From assembly GCA_021737785.1 (NCBI GenBank), contig JAIPDI010000011.1, forward strand, positions 1 through 64,000: a stretch of 64,000 bases of DNA, in the 5' to 3' direction. Below, piece by piece: positions 1-9,489 of this stretch. Every line of letters starts with the position of its first letter. Position 1 is the stretch's first letter. The position numbers were made by a program, and so were the translations under genes. The notes beneath the pieces were generated by a model. That model was not told the origin of the DNA. It saw only the letters and a list, made by a program, of their open reading frames with translations, and ran no database searches. The DNA is from Deltaproteobacteria bacterium (GTDB taxonomy: Bacteria; Desulfobacterota; DSM-4660; Desulfatiglandales; Desulfatiglandaceae).

Positions 1-73
1 CGTTATTTATGTTGTCAAAGAGCATTTTTTAGATGCTTGGAACCGAAAGGAAAAAACTTACACTTTATCCGTT

Positions 74-103
74 CGCCATTATGAGCATATGCTCATAATG
101 GCG
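74..103. promoter_or_regulatory. 30-bp perfect palindrome, possible operator
   Basis: Positions 74-88 (CGCCATTATGAGCAT) are exactly reverse-complementary to 89-103, giving a 30-bp palindrome with no loop and CATATG at its centre. Size and perfect symmetry suit a DNA-binding dimer better than a transcription terminator, as no T-run follows. It lies just upstream of the truncated lapB-like gene. What it regulates, perhaps a gene to the left of the window, cannot be told. Confidence 0.6.
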
Positions 104-167
104 GCTTGATTGAGTTCTGACTTTTTACGAGACCGTCAATATTGATCAGCGTATAAAAATCCGGGCC

Positions 168-1007
168 ATGTTCGATCTGGGCAAAGACTACCGGAAAGGG
201 GGATTTCTGAGCCGCGCCCTCAAGACCTTCCTCGAGGTGGCACGGCACGACCCTTCGGATGCAAAGGTTTTAAAAGAGATCGAAAAGATCTACGAAGAAT
301 TGAAGGATTGGGAAAACGCCTACGAGACTCGACAGAAGATTGCGCGATTGGAGAAGGGGGATCACCACCACATCCTGGCGCACCATCTGGTTGAAACAGG
401 AAAGAAATACCAGGAGAGTGGGGATTCGGGAAGGGCAAAGTCTCTCTTTTCCAAAGCCATATCCACGGACAGGCGGTGTGTGGACGCCTATCTTCATCTG
501 GGAGATCTCTATTTTGCCAAACAGGAGTACAAGAAGGCAATCTCCACCTGGAAAAAGGTCGTGGAGATCACCCCCCAGTTCACATTTCTGGCATATCGCC
601 GGCTCGAAGGGGCCTACTCCCGTATGAGGGATCTGGAGCCGGTGGGGAATTTCCTGAAGGAGTGCTCACGGTCCAACGCCGACGCATTTACCCACATGGC
701 CCTGGCCCGCTACCTGAATAACGAAAACGATGCGGAAGGTGCACTGGGGGAAATCCAAAAGGCGCTCGAACTGGATCCCTCTTTCTGGGAGGCCAGACGA
801 TTCAAGGGTGAGATCCTCCTGAACCAGGGGATGGAAAGAGATGTGATCAACGAATATCGTGACCTCATCGTGCATCTCAACGTGCCCTACCTGAGGTTCC
901 AATGCGGAAACTGCGGCTTCGAACCTGCCGAACTTCAGTGGAAGTGCCCCCAGTGCAACCGATGGGATACCATCGGCATGATGGATTCCAAGGGAGCAGC
1001 CGTCTAA
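168..1007 (+). CDS. lapB: LapB/YciM-like TPR protein with C-terminal zinc ribbon, N-terminally truncated
   Basis: LapB (YciM) is an inner-membrane TPR scaffold that tunes LpxC proteolysis and so lipopolysaccharide synthesis. The 279-residue product has repeated TPR units (for example around residues 100-130 and 185-215). It ends in a rubredoxin-like zinc ribbon with two cysteine pairs, CGNC and CPQC, as LapB does. Full-length LapB is about 390 residues and begins with a membrane anchor. Here family-like sequence can be followed upstream of the ATG in the same frame only to about nt 135 (NIDQRIKIRAMFDLG); a stop lies at 111-113. The membrane helix and first TPRs are therefore missing. Without the anchor the protein would probably be cytosolic and may not work. 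This could be a real truncation or an assembly junction near the window edge. The family call is firm; function is doubtful. Confidence 0.82.
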   Translation: MFDLGKDYRKGGFLSRALKTFLEVARHDPSDAKVLKEIEKIYEELKDWENAYETRQKIARLEKGDHHHILAHHLVETGKKYQESGDSGRAKSLFSKAISTDRRCVDAYLHLGDLYFAKQEYKKAISTWKKVVEITPQFTFLAYRRLEGAYSRMRDLEPVGNFLKECSRSNADAFTHMALARYLNNENDAEGALGEIQKALELDPSFWEARRFKGEILLNQGMERDVINEYRDLIVHLNVPYLRFQCGNCGFEPAELQWKCPQCNRWDTIGMMDSKGAAV

Positions 1008-1133
1008 TTTCGCTTTCGGAACGTCTGCGATGGATGGGCGACTCAGGAAAGGCATCAGACAAGGGGGTATGGATCTGAATTTTTCAGCGCAACCGTCAAT
1101 GAAAGATACGCAATCGTCAATTTCCAATTCCAA

Positions 1134-3749
1134 ATGACCCTAATGACACCTATGCTGAGGCAATACATGGGCATCAAGGATCAATTCCCTGATGCCATTT
1201 TATTTTTTCGCATGGGTGATTTCTATGAAATGTTTTTTGATGATGCGCGTATCGCTTCCAAGATCTTGGGCATCACCCTGACCTCCCGGGGGACCTACAA
1301 TGGAGACAAGGTGCCCATGTGCGGCATTCCCCACCATGCGCACCGAACCTATATCGGAAAACTGCTGGACAACGGCTGGAAGGTGGCCATCTGTGAACAG
1401 ATGGGAGACCCCGGATCGACCAAGGGGATTGTGCAGCGGGAGGTCGTGAGGCTGGTCACGCCCGGATCGGTCGTGGATGAAAAGGAACTGGATGAAAAAA
1501 CCCCGCTCTTCATGGCTGCCGTGTCGGGAGATGAAGACGCCTACGGACTGGCGCATGCGGACCTTTCTACGGGGGAGTTCAGGGTGACCCAGATGGGGTC
1601 TTTTGAGGCGGTTTTGGATGAACTGGCGAGGATCAATCCGGCCGAGGTCCTGATCCCTGAAAACACCCAACAACCGACCCGGAAGGGTCTTTCCGGTTAC
1701 CGGCTGGAGGTGCTGAAAAGGGATTTTTATGATCCCCGTGATGCAGCATCCCTTCTGAAGGAGCAATTGCAGGTAAGATCCCTGGCCGGATTCGGATGCC
1801 GGGATATGCCCCAGGGAATCATCGCAGCCGGGGCCATCGTTTCTTATCTGCGGGCCAGCCAAAAAGGATTCCCCGAGCACATCCGGGAGATCGTGACCTA
1901 CCACCTGGGCGATTATATGATCTTGGACGAGTCCACATGCGCCCACCTGGAACTGCTGAAAACCATGAGAAGGCAATCGGTGAAAGGATCTCTGTTCCAC
2001 ATTCTGGATCACACCGTCACCCCGATGGGGAGCAGGCTCCTCAAGAACTGGATTTCTTATCCGCTTGTCAACCTTGATAAGATCCGGGAGCGATCAGCGG
2101 CTGTGGCCTGCCTCAAGGAGGCCCCCCTGCTGAGGAGAGAAATACGGGATGAACTGAAACAGATCTATGATATTGCGCGCCTGAACGGTCGGATCGCTCT
2201 CAAGCGGGCTAATGCAAGGGATCTTATCGCCCTTAAATCCTCCCTCCTGAGGCTCCCATTCATCAAAGATGCCCTCAAGGATTCCAACAGTACCCTGTTG
2301 GCCGCCATTGCCTCGGATCTGGATGCCCTCCGGGATATCGCACAGCTGATCGAAGTGTCGATCCATGAAGACCCGCCGGTCTCTCTGAAGGAAGGCGGGC
2401 TCATTAAAGAGGGGTATGACGACACACTGGACAGATTGATCTCTTTAGGCCGGGATGGAAAGCGCTGGATCGCCAGATTCGCCCGTTTAGAGCAGGAAAA
2501 GACCGGAATATCGAGCCTCAAGGTCGGCTTCAATAAGGTTTTCGGGTATTATATCGAGGTCACCAGGGCCAATCTCCATCTCGTACCCAGCGACTATATC
2601 CGGAAGCAGACTCTGGCCAATGGCGAACGCTATATTACGGAGGCGTTGAAGGTCAAGGAAGGGGAGGTATTGGGTGCCGAAGAAAAGAGAGTCGAACTGG
2701 AAGCCGGGATCTTTGAAGGCATCCGGGAAAAAATTGCGCTCGAGAATCAACGGGTGAGAGAGACGGCGGCGCGTATCTCACAGGTGGATGTGATTGCCGG
2801 ACTCGCAGAGGCCGCGGAGAACAACGATTATACCTGTCCGGAAGTAAACGACGGCACCGTGCTCGATATTCTTCAGGGAAGACACCCCGTCATCGAATTG
2901 AGCGTCAGAGAGGAGGAGTTCGTCCCCAATGATATCCATTTGGATTCTGAAAAACAGCAGGTGATGATCATCACCGGTCCGAATATGGCAGGCAAATCCA
3001 CTATCCTGCGGCAGACGGCATTGACCGTGCTGATGGCCCAGATGGGGGGGTTCGTGCCCGCGTCAAGGGCGGTCATCGGACTGGTTGACCGCATTTTTAC
3101 CAGGGTGGGCGCATCAGACGATCTGGCAAAAGGACAGAGCACCTTCATGGTAGAGATGAATGAAACCGCCAACATCCTGAGACATATGACCCCCAGAAGC
3201 CTGATCATCCTGGATGAGATCGGACGAGGAACCAGCACCTATGACGGCCTGAGTATTGCGTGGGCAATTGCAGAAGCCCTTCACGATAAGGAGGGGAAGG
3301 GCGTGCGGACGCTTTTCGCCACCCATTATCACGAACTGACCGAGCTGGTGGCCACCAAACAGAGAGTCAAGAATTTCAATATTGCGGTCAGGGAATGGAA
3401 TGACAAGATTATCTTCCTGAGAAAGCTGGTCCCCGGGGGGACCAGCCGGAGTTACGGAATCCAGGTTGCCCAGATTGCGGGAATCCCGGCAACCGTTATC
3501 CGGCGGGCCAAGGAGATTTTAAATAACCTGGAGAAGTCCGAGGCCGATGAAACCGGCAGGCCGCGTCTGGCCCGTCATGGGGCCTCGGAATCAGGGGAAG
3601 GGGACATGGTGCAGTTGGCCCTTTTCGGGTCCGGGGATCGGGAAATGAGAGAATGGATAAAGGGTCTCGATCTGAACACCATGACTCCGGTGGACGCCCT
3701 GGTGACGCTCAACGATCTGAAGAAGCGGCTGGATTCAGGGCTGATGTAA
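1134..3749 (+). CDS. mutS: DNA mismatch repair protein MutS
   Basis: MutS recognises mismatches and small loops and, with ATP, recruits MutL. At 871 residues it has full family length. The Phe-X-Glu mismatch-reading motif is F30-Y31-E32. The ATPase shows Walker A GPNMAGKST (about residues 615-623) and Walker B LIILDEIGRGTST (about 690-700). Near the C-terminus QLALF is a beta-clamp-binding motif. Two in-frame starts (1134 and 1143) are possible and neither has a clear Shine-Dalgarno; the family N-terminus (TPMLRQY) fits either. It follows the lapB-like gene by about 125 bp and is followed within 13 bp by a dispersed repeat element. No odd residues were seen. Confidence 0.98.
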   Translation: MTLMTPMLRQYMGIKDQFPDAILFFRMGDFYEMFFDDARIASKILGITLTSRGTYNGDKVPMCGIPHHAHRTYIGKLLDNGWKVAICEQMGDPGSTKGIVQREVVRLVTPGSVVDEKELDEKTPLFMAAVSGDEDAYGLAHADLSTGEFRVTQMGSFEAVLDELARINPAEVLIPENTQQPTRKGLSGYRLEVLKRDFYDPRDAASLLKEQLQVRSLAGFGCRDMPQGIIAAGAIVSYLRASQKGFPEHIREIVTYHLGDYMILDESTCAHLELLKTMRRQSVKGSLFHILDHTVTPMGSRLLKNWISYPLVNLDKIRERSAAVACLKEAPLLRREIRDELKQIYDIARLNGRIALKRANARDLIALKSSLLRLPFIKDALKDSNSTLLAAIASDLDALRDIAQLIEVSIHEDPPVSLKEGGLIKEGYDDTLDRLISLGRDGKRWIARFARLEQEKTGISSLKVGFNKVFGYYIEVTRANLHLVPSDYIRKQTLANGERYITEALKVKEGEVLGAEEKRVELEAGIFEGIREKIALENQRVRETAARISQVDVIAGLAEAAENNDYTCPEVNDGTVLDILQGRHPVIELSVREEEFVPNDIHLDSEKQQVMIITGPNMAGKSTILRQTALTVLMAQMGGFVPASRAVIGLVDRIFTRVGASDDLAKGQSTFMVEMNETANILRHMTPRSLIILDEIGRGTSTYDGLSIAWAIAEALHDKEGKGVRTLFATHYHELTELVATKQRVKNFNIAVREWNDKIIFLRKLVPGGTSRSYGIQVAQIAGIPATVIRRAKEILNNLEKSEADETGRPRLARHGASESGEGDMVQLALFGSGDREMREWIKGLDLNTMTPVDALVTLNDLKKRLDSGLM

Positions 3750-3761
3750 CAGAAGTTACGA

Positions 3762-3894
3762 GGCCAGCAATTCTCATTTCGGGAAAACAGCCATGTGGGA
3801 GTACCTTCCCCCGCTAAAGACGGGATCTGCGACAAGCCGCAAAACGTCGTGGCAAGATGCCACTCACACAGAAGTTGACGCGGGTTCTGCCTCA
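3762..3894 (+). repeat. ~130-bp dispersed repeat, copy 1 (3' of mutS)
   Basis: This segment aligns along its whole length with the minus strand of 32731-32863. Exact shared blocks include GACGGGATCTGC, AGCCGCAAAACGTC, TGGCAAGATGCC and CTCACACAG, and both copies end in TCTGCCTCA. It begins 13 bp after the mutS stop and would be read in the sense direction by transcripts leaving mutS. No open frame is shared between the copies. The remaining bases to the amidase start (3895-4062) hold nothing recognisable. Confidence 0.8.
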
Positions 3895-4062
3895 TAATGA
3901 GGATTGCTGCAAGGCGATTCGGGTTGACGGAAACGCCTTAAGTGATGAAAATGCAAAAAGGTGATATAGGGCGACCGGTGCTGTTGACATGTTCAAAGGT
4001 TCCCCACCTCAACAGCGGGAATGAAGGTTCAGGGGTTTAGGGTCAACAAAGATCGTTGGGGC

Positions 4063-5784
4063 ATGAAAAACAGGACTCATTACATCTGGATGGTTCTCTT
4101 CTTGGGGGGCATTTTGGTCGCGTCTCCGTCAGCCTTCTGCAAGAGCAAGGCGGGGCCGGAGATCCTGCTCGAGTCCGCCGTTCAGTGCAGAAAGGCCCTG
4201 GATGATTCTTCGGAGAAGAAGAAGTACCGTCATCAGTGGCTCAAATGCATAGAACGCTACAAAAAGGTCTATACAACATACCCTGGGAGCAATCAGGCCG
4301 TGTGGGCCTTTTATGGTTCAGCCGAGCTTTATGCCGGCCTTTACAGATACTCCGGCCTCGCCAATGATTTGGATGCGGCGATCGCCCTTTACAGAACGTT
4401 GACAGCCACATATGAGGACCATGACCTGGCTGATAATGCCCAGTACAGGATCGGTGAGATTTTTTGGGATCTCAAGAAAGATCCGACCCAGGCCTATGTG
4501 GAATTCCTGAAGGTCGACGTCAACTTTCCCTCCGGGAATATGCAACCCAAGGCCAGACAGATGCTCAATAAACTGGCTGAGACCCTCAGCACCAAGGACA
4601 CCCAGACCGGGGGGGCTGAAGTGTCCCGGTCCAAGTCCAACCGCGTTAAGGTAAAGCATATTCGTCACTGGTCGGCCCCCAATTACACACGGGTGGTGAT
4701 TGATCTTGAGGGCCCCGTCACCTATGATCACCACCTGCTGAAGGCGGACCCGGATCACCATAAGCCCCGCAGGATCTATATGGATCTCGAGAATGCACGT
4801 ATTCCCAAGGGGATTGAAAGCGCCGTCGCGATCAAGAGCGATCTGCTCCAAAGGGCCAGGGCAGGCCAATATACGTTGAATACCGTGCGCGTGGTTTTGG
4901 ATATCGAAAGGATAGGCGGATACAAGGTCTTCCACCTCTACGATCCCTTCAGGATTGTGGTGGATGTGCAAGGTCCCAAGGAGACAGACAGAGAGACGCG
5001 CTCCGAGATCGTAACCAGCAGGCGGGACCACAGGAAAGACATCCGAAAGGCGGCGTCGCCTGAGCCGATGGTCTCTCTGGCCAGGCAGCTCGGTTTGACT
5101 GTAAAGAGGATCGTCATCGATCCGGGACATGGCGGAAAAGATCCCGGTTGTCGGATCGGGGGCCGTTATGAAAAGGATATTACTCTGGCGATTGCCCGGC
5201 TCCTGGCCCTCAAATTGAGGGAAAAAATCGGGTGTGAGGTTTTCCTTACCAGGGATGAAGACACCTTTCTATCTTTAGAGCAGCGGACCGCCATCGCCAA
5301 CATGAAGAAGGCGGACCTCTTTATTTCACTCCATGTCAACGCCCACAAGGACCACCGCATCCACGGATTGGAGACCTATTTTCTCAACATGGCCACGGAT
5401 CAGAGTGCGGTATTGGTGGCGGCGCGGGAAAACGCCACATCCGAAAAGAGCATCAGCGACCTCCAGACCATCCTAAACGACCTCATGCTGAATACCAAGA
5501 TCAATGAGTCGAGCCGATTGGCCCATAATGTGCAAAACGGGATGGTGGGGGGCATAAAGACGGCGTATGCAGACATCAGGAGCCTGGGGGTCAAGCAGGC
5601 CCCCTTCTATGTCCTGATCGGCGCCGAAATGCCTGCCGTTCTCGTGGAGGTAGGCTTTCTCAGCAATCGCAGGGAAAGGGAGCGGCTGGTCGACAAAAGA
5701 TATCAGGAGAGTATTACCAACGGCATTTCCGGGGGGATCAGGAGTTATATCGAGAGCATCGATCAGGCCTATCTGGGAGGTTAA
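4063..5784 (+). CDS. amiC: Secreted N-acetylmuramoyl-L-alanine amidase with AMIN domain
   Basis: The enzyme cuts the amide bond between N-acetylmuramic acid and the stem peptide, typically to separate daughter cells. A signal peptide (KNRTHYIWMVLFLGGILVA...) supports the start at 4063; an in-frame ATG at 4021 would add 14 hydrophilic residues. The order is: signal peptide; a helical TPR-like segment of about 150 residues; an AMIN domain, which targets such amidases to the septum; and a C-terminal Amidase_3 domain. The zinc site is visible as DPGHGG (His), GRYEKD (Glu), SLHVNA (His) and the catalytic Glu in VEVGFLSN. It ends 5 bp before the convergent prfB gene. The TPR-like N-terminal extension is common in deltaproteobacterial homologues. 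Confidence in the family is high; AmiC rather than another Ami paralogue is by analogy. Confidence 0.93.
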   Translation: MKNRTHYIWMVLFLGGILVASPSAFCKSKAGPEILLESAVQCRKALDDSSEKKKYRHQWLKCIERYKKVYTTYPGSNQAVWAFYGSAELYAGLYRYSGLANDLDAAIALYRTLTATYEDHDLADNAQYRIGEIFWDLKKDPTQAYVEFLKVDVNFPSGNMQPKARQMLNKLAETLSTKDTQTGGAEVSRSKSNRVKVKHIRHWSAPNYTRVVIDLEGPVTYDHHLLKADPDHHKPRRIYMDLENARIPKGIESAVAIKSDLLQRARAGQYTLNTVRVVLDIERIGGYKVFHLYDPFRIVVDVQGPKETDRETRSEIVTSRRDHRKDIRKAASPEPMVSLARQLGLTVKRIVIDPGHGGKDPGCRIGGRYEKDITLAIARLLALKLREKIGCEVFLTRDEDTFLSLEQRTAIANMKKADLFISLHVNAHKDHRIHGLETYFLNMATDQSAVLVAARENATSEKSISDLQTILNDLMLNTKINESSRLAHNVQNGMVGGIKTAYADIRSLGVKQAPFYVLIGAEMPAVLVEVGFLSNRRERERLVDKRYQESITNGISGGIRSYIESIDQAYLGG

Positions 5785-5789
5785 TCCCC

Positions 5790-6885
5790 CTATTTCATTC
5801 TCAAAAATGCATCGATAAATGTGTCGATGCCACCATCCATGACCCTGTCCACGTTTCCCTCCTCCAAATTTGTCCGATGGTCCTTCACCATCTGGTAGGG
5901 ATTGAATACATATGATCGGATCTGGCTCCCCCATGCGATCTCTTTCTGGTTCTGGTGCATCTCCTGCTTCTTCTGATCCATTTTGTCTTTTTCAATATCA
6001 TAGAGCTTTGCCCGCAGCACCTTCATGGCCATGTCCTTGTTGCGGTGCTGGGATTTTTCATTCTGGCACTGGACCACGATTCCCGTGGGAAGATGGGTAA
6101 TTCTTATGGCTGAGCTGGTCTTGTTCACGTGTTGTCCACCCGGCCCACTGGCCCGGAAGGTATCGATGCGAAGGTCATTTTCATCGATCTCGATCATGAT
6201 GTCGGTGTCCACTTCAGGGAGGACCGAGACGGATGCAAAGGTGGTGTGCCTCCTTCCTGTGGCGTCAAACGGGGAAATCCTTACCATGCGGTGGATGCCG
6301 TGCTCGGACTTGAGATATCCATATGCATACGGCCCGATGACAGTGAAAGTGACGTTTTTTATTCCGGCCTCATCCCCCGGGAGGTAGTCGATGACCTGGA
6401 CGTCCAGCCCCTTTTCCTCGCCCCAGCGGGTGTACATTCTGAAAAGCATTTCCACCCAGTCTTGGGCCTCAGTCCCTCCGGCCCCTGCATTGATGGCCAC
6501 AATGGCGTTCCGCTTGTCATCCGGATCTCCGAGGAGGGACGTTAATTCCATCCCCTGTATCTCTTTCCAGAGACGGTCCACATCATGACGCACCTCTTTG
6601 AGGACGGTTTCGTCATTTTCTTCATGGGCCATTTCGGCGAGGATCTTTGTGTCTTCTGTCTCCTTGTAGAGGTGTTGCCAGGCGTCAATCTGTTCCCTCA
6701 TCCAGGCCCTCTCCTGGCTCAGTCGGGAGACCGCTTCCTGGTCCTTCTGCCAGAAACCGGGAGTTGCCATCAATTTTTCAATCTTATCCAGTTCCTGCTG
6801 ATGGCTGTCCAGGTCAAAGATGACCTCTTAGCGCATCCAGTTGTTCCAGCATGAGTTCGATTTTTTCGATGATTTCTTCAGCCAT
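5790..6885 (-). CDS. prfB: Peptide chain release factor 2 (programmed +1 frameshift)
   Basis: RF2 ends translation at UGA and UAA. The gene starts at the ATG at 6885 behind a strong Shine-Dalgarno (GGAGGTGA). After 23 codons it meets an in-frame TGA in the slippery context CTTTGAC (6819-6813). The second frame then runs to 5790, giving 23 + 341 = 364 residues, the normal RF2 length. The stop-recognition tripeptide SPF (in RISPFDATG) and the catalytic GGQ (in GPGGQHVNK) are present. Synthesis should be autoregulated: scarce RF2 lets ribosomes shift at the TGA. Reading only the second frame would miss the true N-terminus. The gene is convergent with the amidase. Confidence 0.97.
6813..6832 (-). 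promoter_or_regulatory. RF2 programmed frameshift site
   Basis: On the minus strand the site reads AAGAGGTCATCTTTGAC. AGAGG is a Shine-Dalgarno-like stimulator, followed by the slippery CTT (codon 23), an in-frame TGA, and C as the next base. Spacing from stimulator to CTT matches the classic prfB site, where the stimulator is AGGGGG. The stimulator here is weaker, which could change the set-point of the feedback. Confidence 0.93.
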
Positions 6886-7260
6886 GGCCGTCACCTCCGT
6901 TACTGTTTATGTGGCTAATATTCTAATCCCACAAAAAATTATTTCAAGTCGATTTCCATCCTATGGGAAGACGGGAGAATGAATGGGGATGCCGACACCG
7001 TACACCCTTCACCTGAAGGTTTCAGGGGTTTGACAGTGAAGAAGGGCATTTATTCCTTCCTTGTCTCCTTGAACAGGGATGGTAACCCACTATAATCCGG
7101 CGGGAATAGCGATTCAACAACTATTTGGGAACCGATAGGGGTAAAGGGGGTGGCAATGTTGCCCCTGCCGGCAATCAAGGCCCCTGTGATGTGTCCTTGG
7201 CCATGGGGGGCGTCCAATCCTCAAAAAAACCGGGGAAAAATCCATCGCCTAAAACTGATC

Positions 7261-7288
7261 TTGACATTTTGGTGCCCTTCTTGATAAT
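7261..7288 (+). promoter_or_regulatory. Consensus sigma-70 promoter upstream of serA
   Basis: TTGACA (7261-7266), a 16-bp spacer and GATAAT (7283-7288) make a near-consensus promoter. It implies a leader of about 205 nt before serA. The leader contains a perfect hairpin at 7379-7396 (GAAGATC, AAAA loop, GATCTTC). The rest of the 6886-7502 gap shows no gene and no riboswitch that I recognise. Confidence 0.7.
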
Positions 7289-7502
7289 GTCCATACTTTA
7301 TTGAGAAGTCCCTTTGGTTTAGGGGGCTGATAGATTTCCCTCAACATTTTGTTCGGGAACCCAGAAAAATTCTTGCAGGAAGATCAAAAGATCTTCGGTG
7401 ATAAGGCCTGCTTGAGGGCATTGTTTCCTGTTTGCAGGTGGGATGGCGATTGGCTCGGGGTTATTTTGGTGTTTCCGATGTGTACGGACCAGGAGAGTCG
7501 TT

Positions 7503-9083
7503 ATGAAAGTTCTCGTAAGTGATCCTCTATCTGAAGTGGGTGTGGAGATCTTCCAGGAAACGCCTGGAATCGATGTGGACGTTAACACCGGCCTCACACC
7601 GGATGAACTGAAGGAAATTATCGGCGGTTATGACGGTCTGGTGATACGTAGCGCCACCCGGGTGACCGCCGATATTCTCGAGGCGGCCGACCGACTGAAG
7701 GTCATCGGGCGCGCCGGGATCGGTCTGGATAATGTCGACATCCCCGCAGCCAGCCAGCGTGGGATTGTGGTCATGAACACCCCTGAAGGGAATACCATCA
7801 CCACGGCCGAACATACCATGGCCATGATTATGGCCCTTTCACGGAACATTCCCCAGGCAACGGCCTCGCTCAAGGACGGAAAATGGGAAAAGAAGAAGTT
7901 CAAAGGCCGTGAGCTTTACAACAAGACCCTGGGACTTATCGGCCTGGGACATATCGGTCGGATCGTGGCCGACAGGGCCAAGGGGATGAAGATGAAGGTG
8001 ATTGTCTATGATCCCTACATCAAGCCGGACCGAATTGAAAAGCTCGATTTTGAACCGGTTTCCCTTGACGCCCTCCTGGATCGCGCGGATTACATTACCG
8101 TCCATACCCCCAAGACAGAAGAGACCAAAAATATGTTCAATCGGGAACTCATCTCCAAGATGAAAAAGGGCGCCATGATCGTCAACTGCGCCAGGGGGGG
8201 GATCGTCAATGAGGAAGATGCGTATGAAGCGTTGAAATCGGGGCATCTGGGAGGCGCGGCTTTTGACGTATTTGAGACCGAACCGCCCGGGCAGACCCGT
8301 CTCATGGAACTCTCTAATTTTATCTGTACCCCTCACCTGGGCGCATCCACCATAGAGGCCCAGGATAACGTGGCCAAAGATGTGGCCGAACAGATCGTCG
8401 CCTATCTTCTTCATGGAACCGTAAAGAACGCCGTCAATGTGCCCAGTATCAGTGAAGAACTCATGACGATTTTGAGACCCTTTGTAATCCTCCTCGAGAG
8501 GATGGGATCACTGCAGGCCCAGTTGACCGAGAGCGCGCTGGTTAAAGTGGAAGTTCATTACAGAGGGGCCATTACCGAGTACGATGTCACCCCGCTGACC
8601 ACGGCCCTGCTCAAAGGGATGCTGACGCCGATTCTCAAGCATGATGTGAATTTTGTGAATGCCCCCTATATTGCAGCGGATCGAGGCATTGAGGTGGTGG
8701 AGTCAAAGAGCACCACATCGGATGATTTTGCCAGTCTCGTGAAGGTCTCCGCCAAGAGTCTGGAAGGACAAAACATCGTATCCGGCACCATCTTCGGCAA
8801 GAATCTGCCCAGGATTCTGCGAATTAACAACTTCTACCTTGAGGCGATTCCCGAGGGTCACATCCTCCTGATCCGCAATGAAAACACCCCGGGCGTCATC
8901 GGCGAGATCACCTCGGCCCTCGCCAGGCATCAAATCAACATCGGTCGGATGCAGGTGGGAGAGGAAAAAGAGAAGAAGCAGAACGTGATCCTCATAACCA
9001 CCGGTACAGTTGTCGGAGATGAGATCCTCAAAGAGATCCGTTCTTTTAAAAATGTATTTTCTGCGCAGCGGATTGAATTGTAG
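7503..9083 (+). CDS. serA: D-3-phosphoglycerate dehydrogenase
   Basis: It oxidises 3-phosphoglycerate to 3-phosphohydroxypyruvate with NAD+, the first step of serine synthesis. The start at 7503 has AGGAG 6-12 bases upstream; an earlier in-frame ATG (7443) would add a Cys/Arg-rich tail not typical of the family. The 526-residue protein has the dehydrogenase core with GLGHIGR for NAD binding, the catalytic Arg in NCARGG, Glu in FETEPP and His in TPHLGAS. An intervening (ASB-type) domain and a C-terminal ACT domain (NTPGVIGEI) follow. This is the long type I form, in which serine feedback often acts through ACT. It appears monocistronic. Confidence 0.97.
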   Translation: MKVLVSDPLSEVGVEIFQETPGIDVDVNTGLTPDELKEIIGGYDGLVIRSATRVTADILEAADRLKVIGRAGIGLDNVDIPAASQRGIVVMNTPEGNTITTAEHTMAMIMALSRNIPQATASLKDGKWEKKKFKGRELYNKTLGLIGLGHIGRIVADRAKGMKMKVIVYDPYIKPDRIEKLDFEPVSLDALLDRADYITVHTPKTEETKNMFNRELISKMKKGAMIVNCARGGIVNEEDAYEALKSGHLGGAAFDVFETEPPGQTRLMELSNFICTPHLGASTIEAQDNVAKDVAEQIVAYLLHGTVKNAVNVPSISEELMTILRPFVILLERMGSLQAQLTESALVKVEVHYRGAITEYDVTPLTTALLKGMLTPILKHDVNFVNAPYIAADRGIEVVESKSTTSDDFASLVKVSAKSLEGQNIVSGTIFGKNLPRILRINNFYLEAIPEGHILLIRNENTPGVIGEITSALARHQINIGRMQVGEEKEKKQNVILITTGTVVGDEILKEIRSFKNVFSAQRIEL

Positions 9084-9146
9084 ATGGATTGGGGAAATTA
9101 GCACCTTATTTCCAATAACCCTGTAACAAAAAACAAGAAAATCTGT

Positions 9147-9450
9147 TTGTATCTCAGTACGCCTTATTTTATGGACTCACACGGAGCCACCCCGAGTGAA
9201 ACAACACAGAAAAGGTTTCACGAGGCAGGCAAAGAACACAGAGAAAAGGGCATGTTCCCGTTTATTTTCAAAAAAAAGCCTTTGTGTGCTTTGTGTCTTT
9301 GTGTGAGTCCCGCCTGGCGGGATTGGTTGCGGGTATCCGCGTTAGAATCTTTGGTTGTAACTTCTCTGCACCATGCGGAGAAGCTGGTGCCTTGCCGGTG
9401 AGCGCGAGGGGGTCTCTTTCTCCCACCTGAGGGCGGGCTTAATTCGCAAT
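9147..9450. repeat. Intergenic repeat patchwork between serA and the DUF1844 gene
   Basis: No gene is supported here. The gap holds several low-complexity or shared motifs: GCCTTTGTGTGCTTTGTGTC (about 9280-9299); the short hairpin CCCGCCTGGCGGG (about 9309-9321); a block TGTAACTTCTCTGCA...GGAGAAG followed by GGGGGTCTCT that recurs at about 56950-56998; and CAATTCCTCAA near 9448. The small open frames across it are judged to be chance. Confidence 0.55.
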
Positions 9451-9489
9451 TCCTCAACTTATAATATCTCGTATTCAGGAGTCAGGATC

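Noticed and set aside
9147-9401. 84-codon plus-strand frame between serA and the DUF1844 gene
   Set aside because: It is built from repeat motifs (TTTGTGTGCTTTGTGTC) and lacks a ribosome site.
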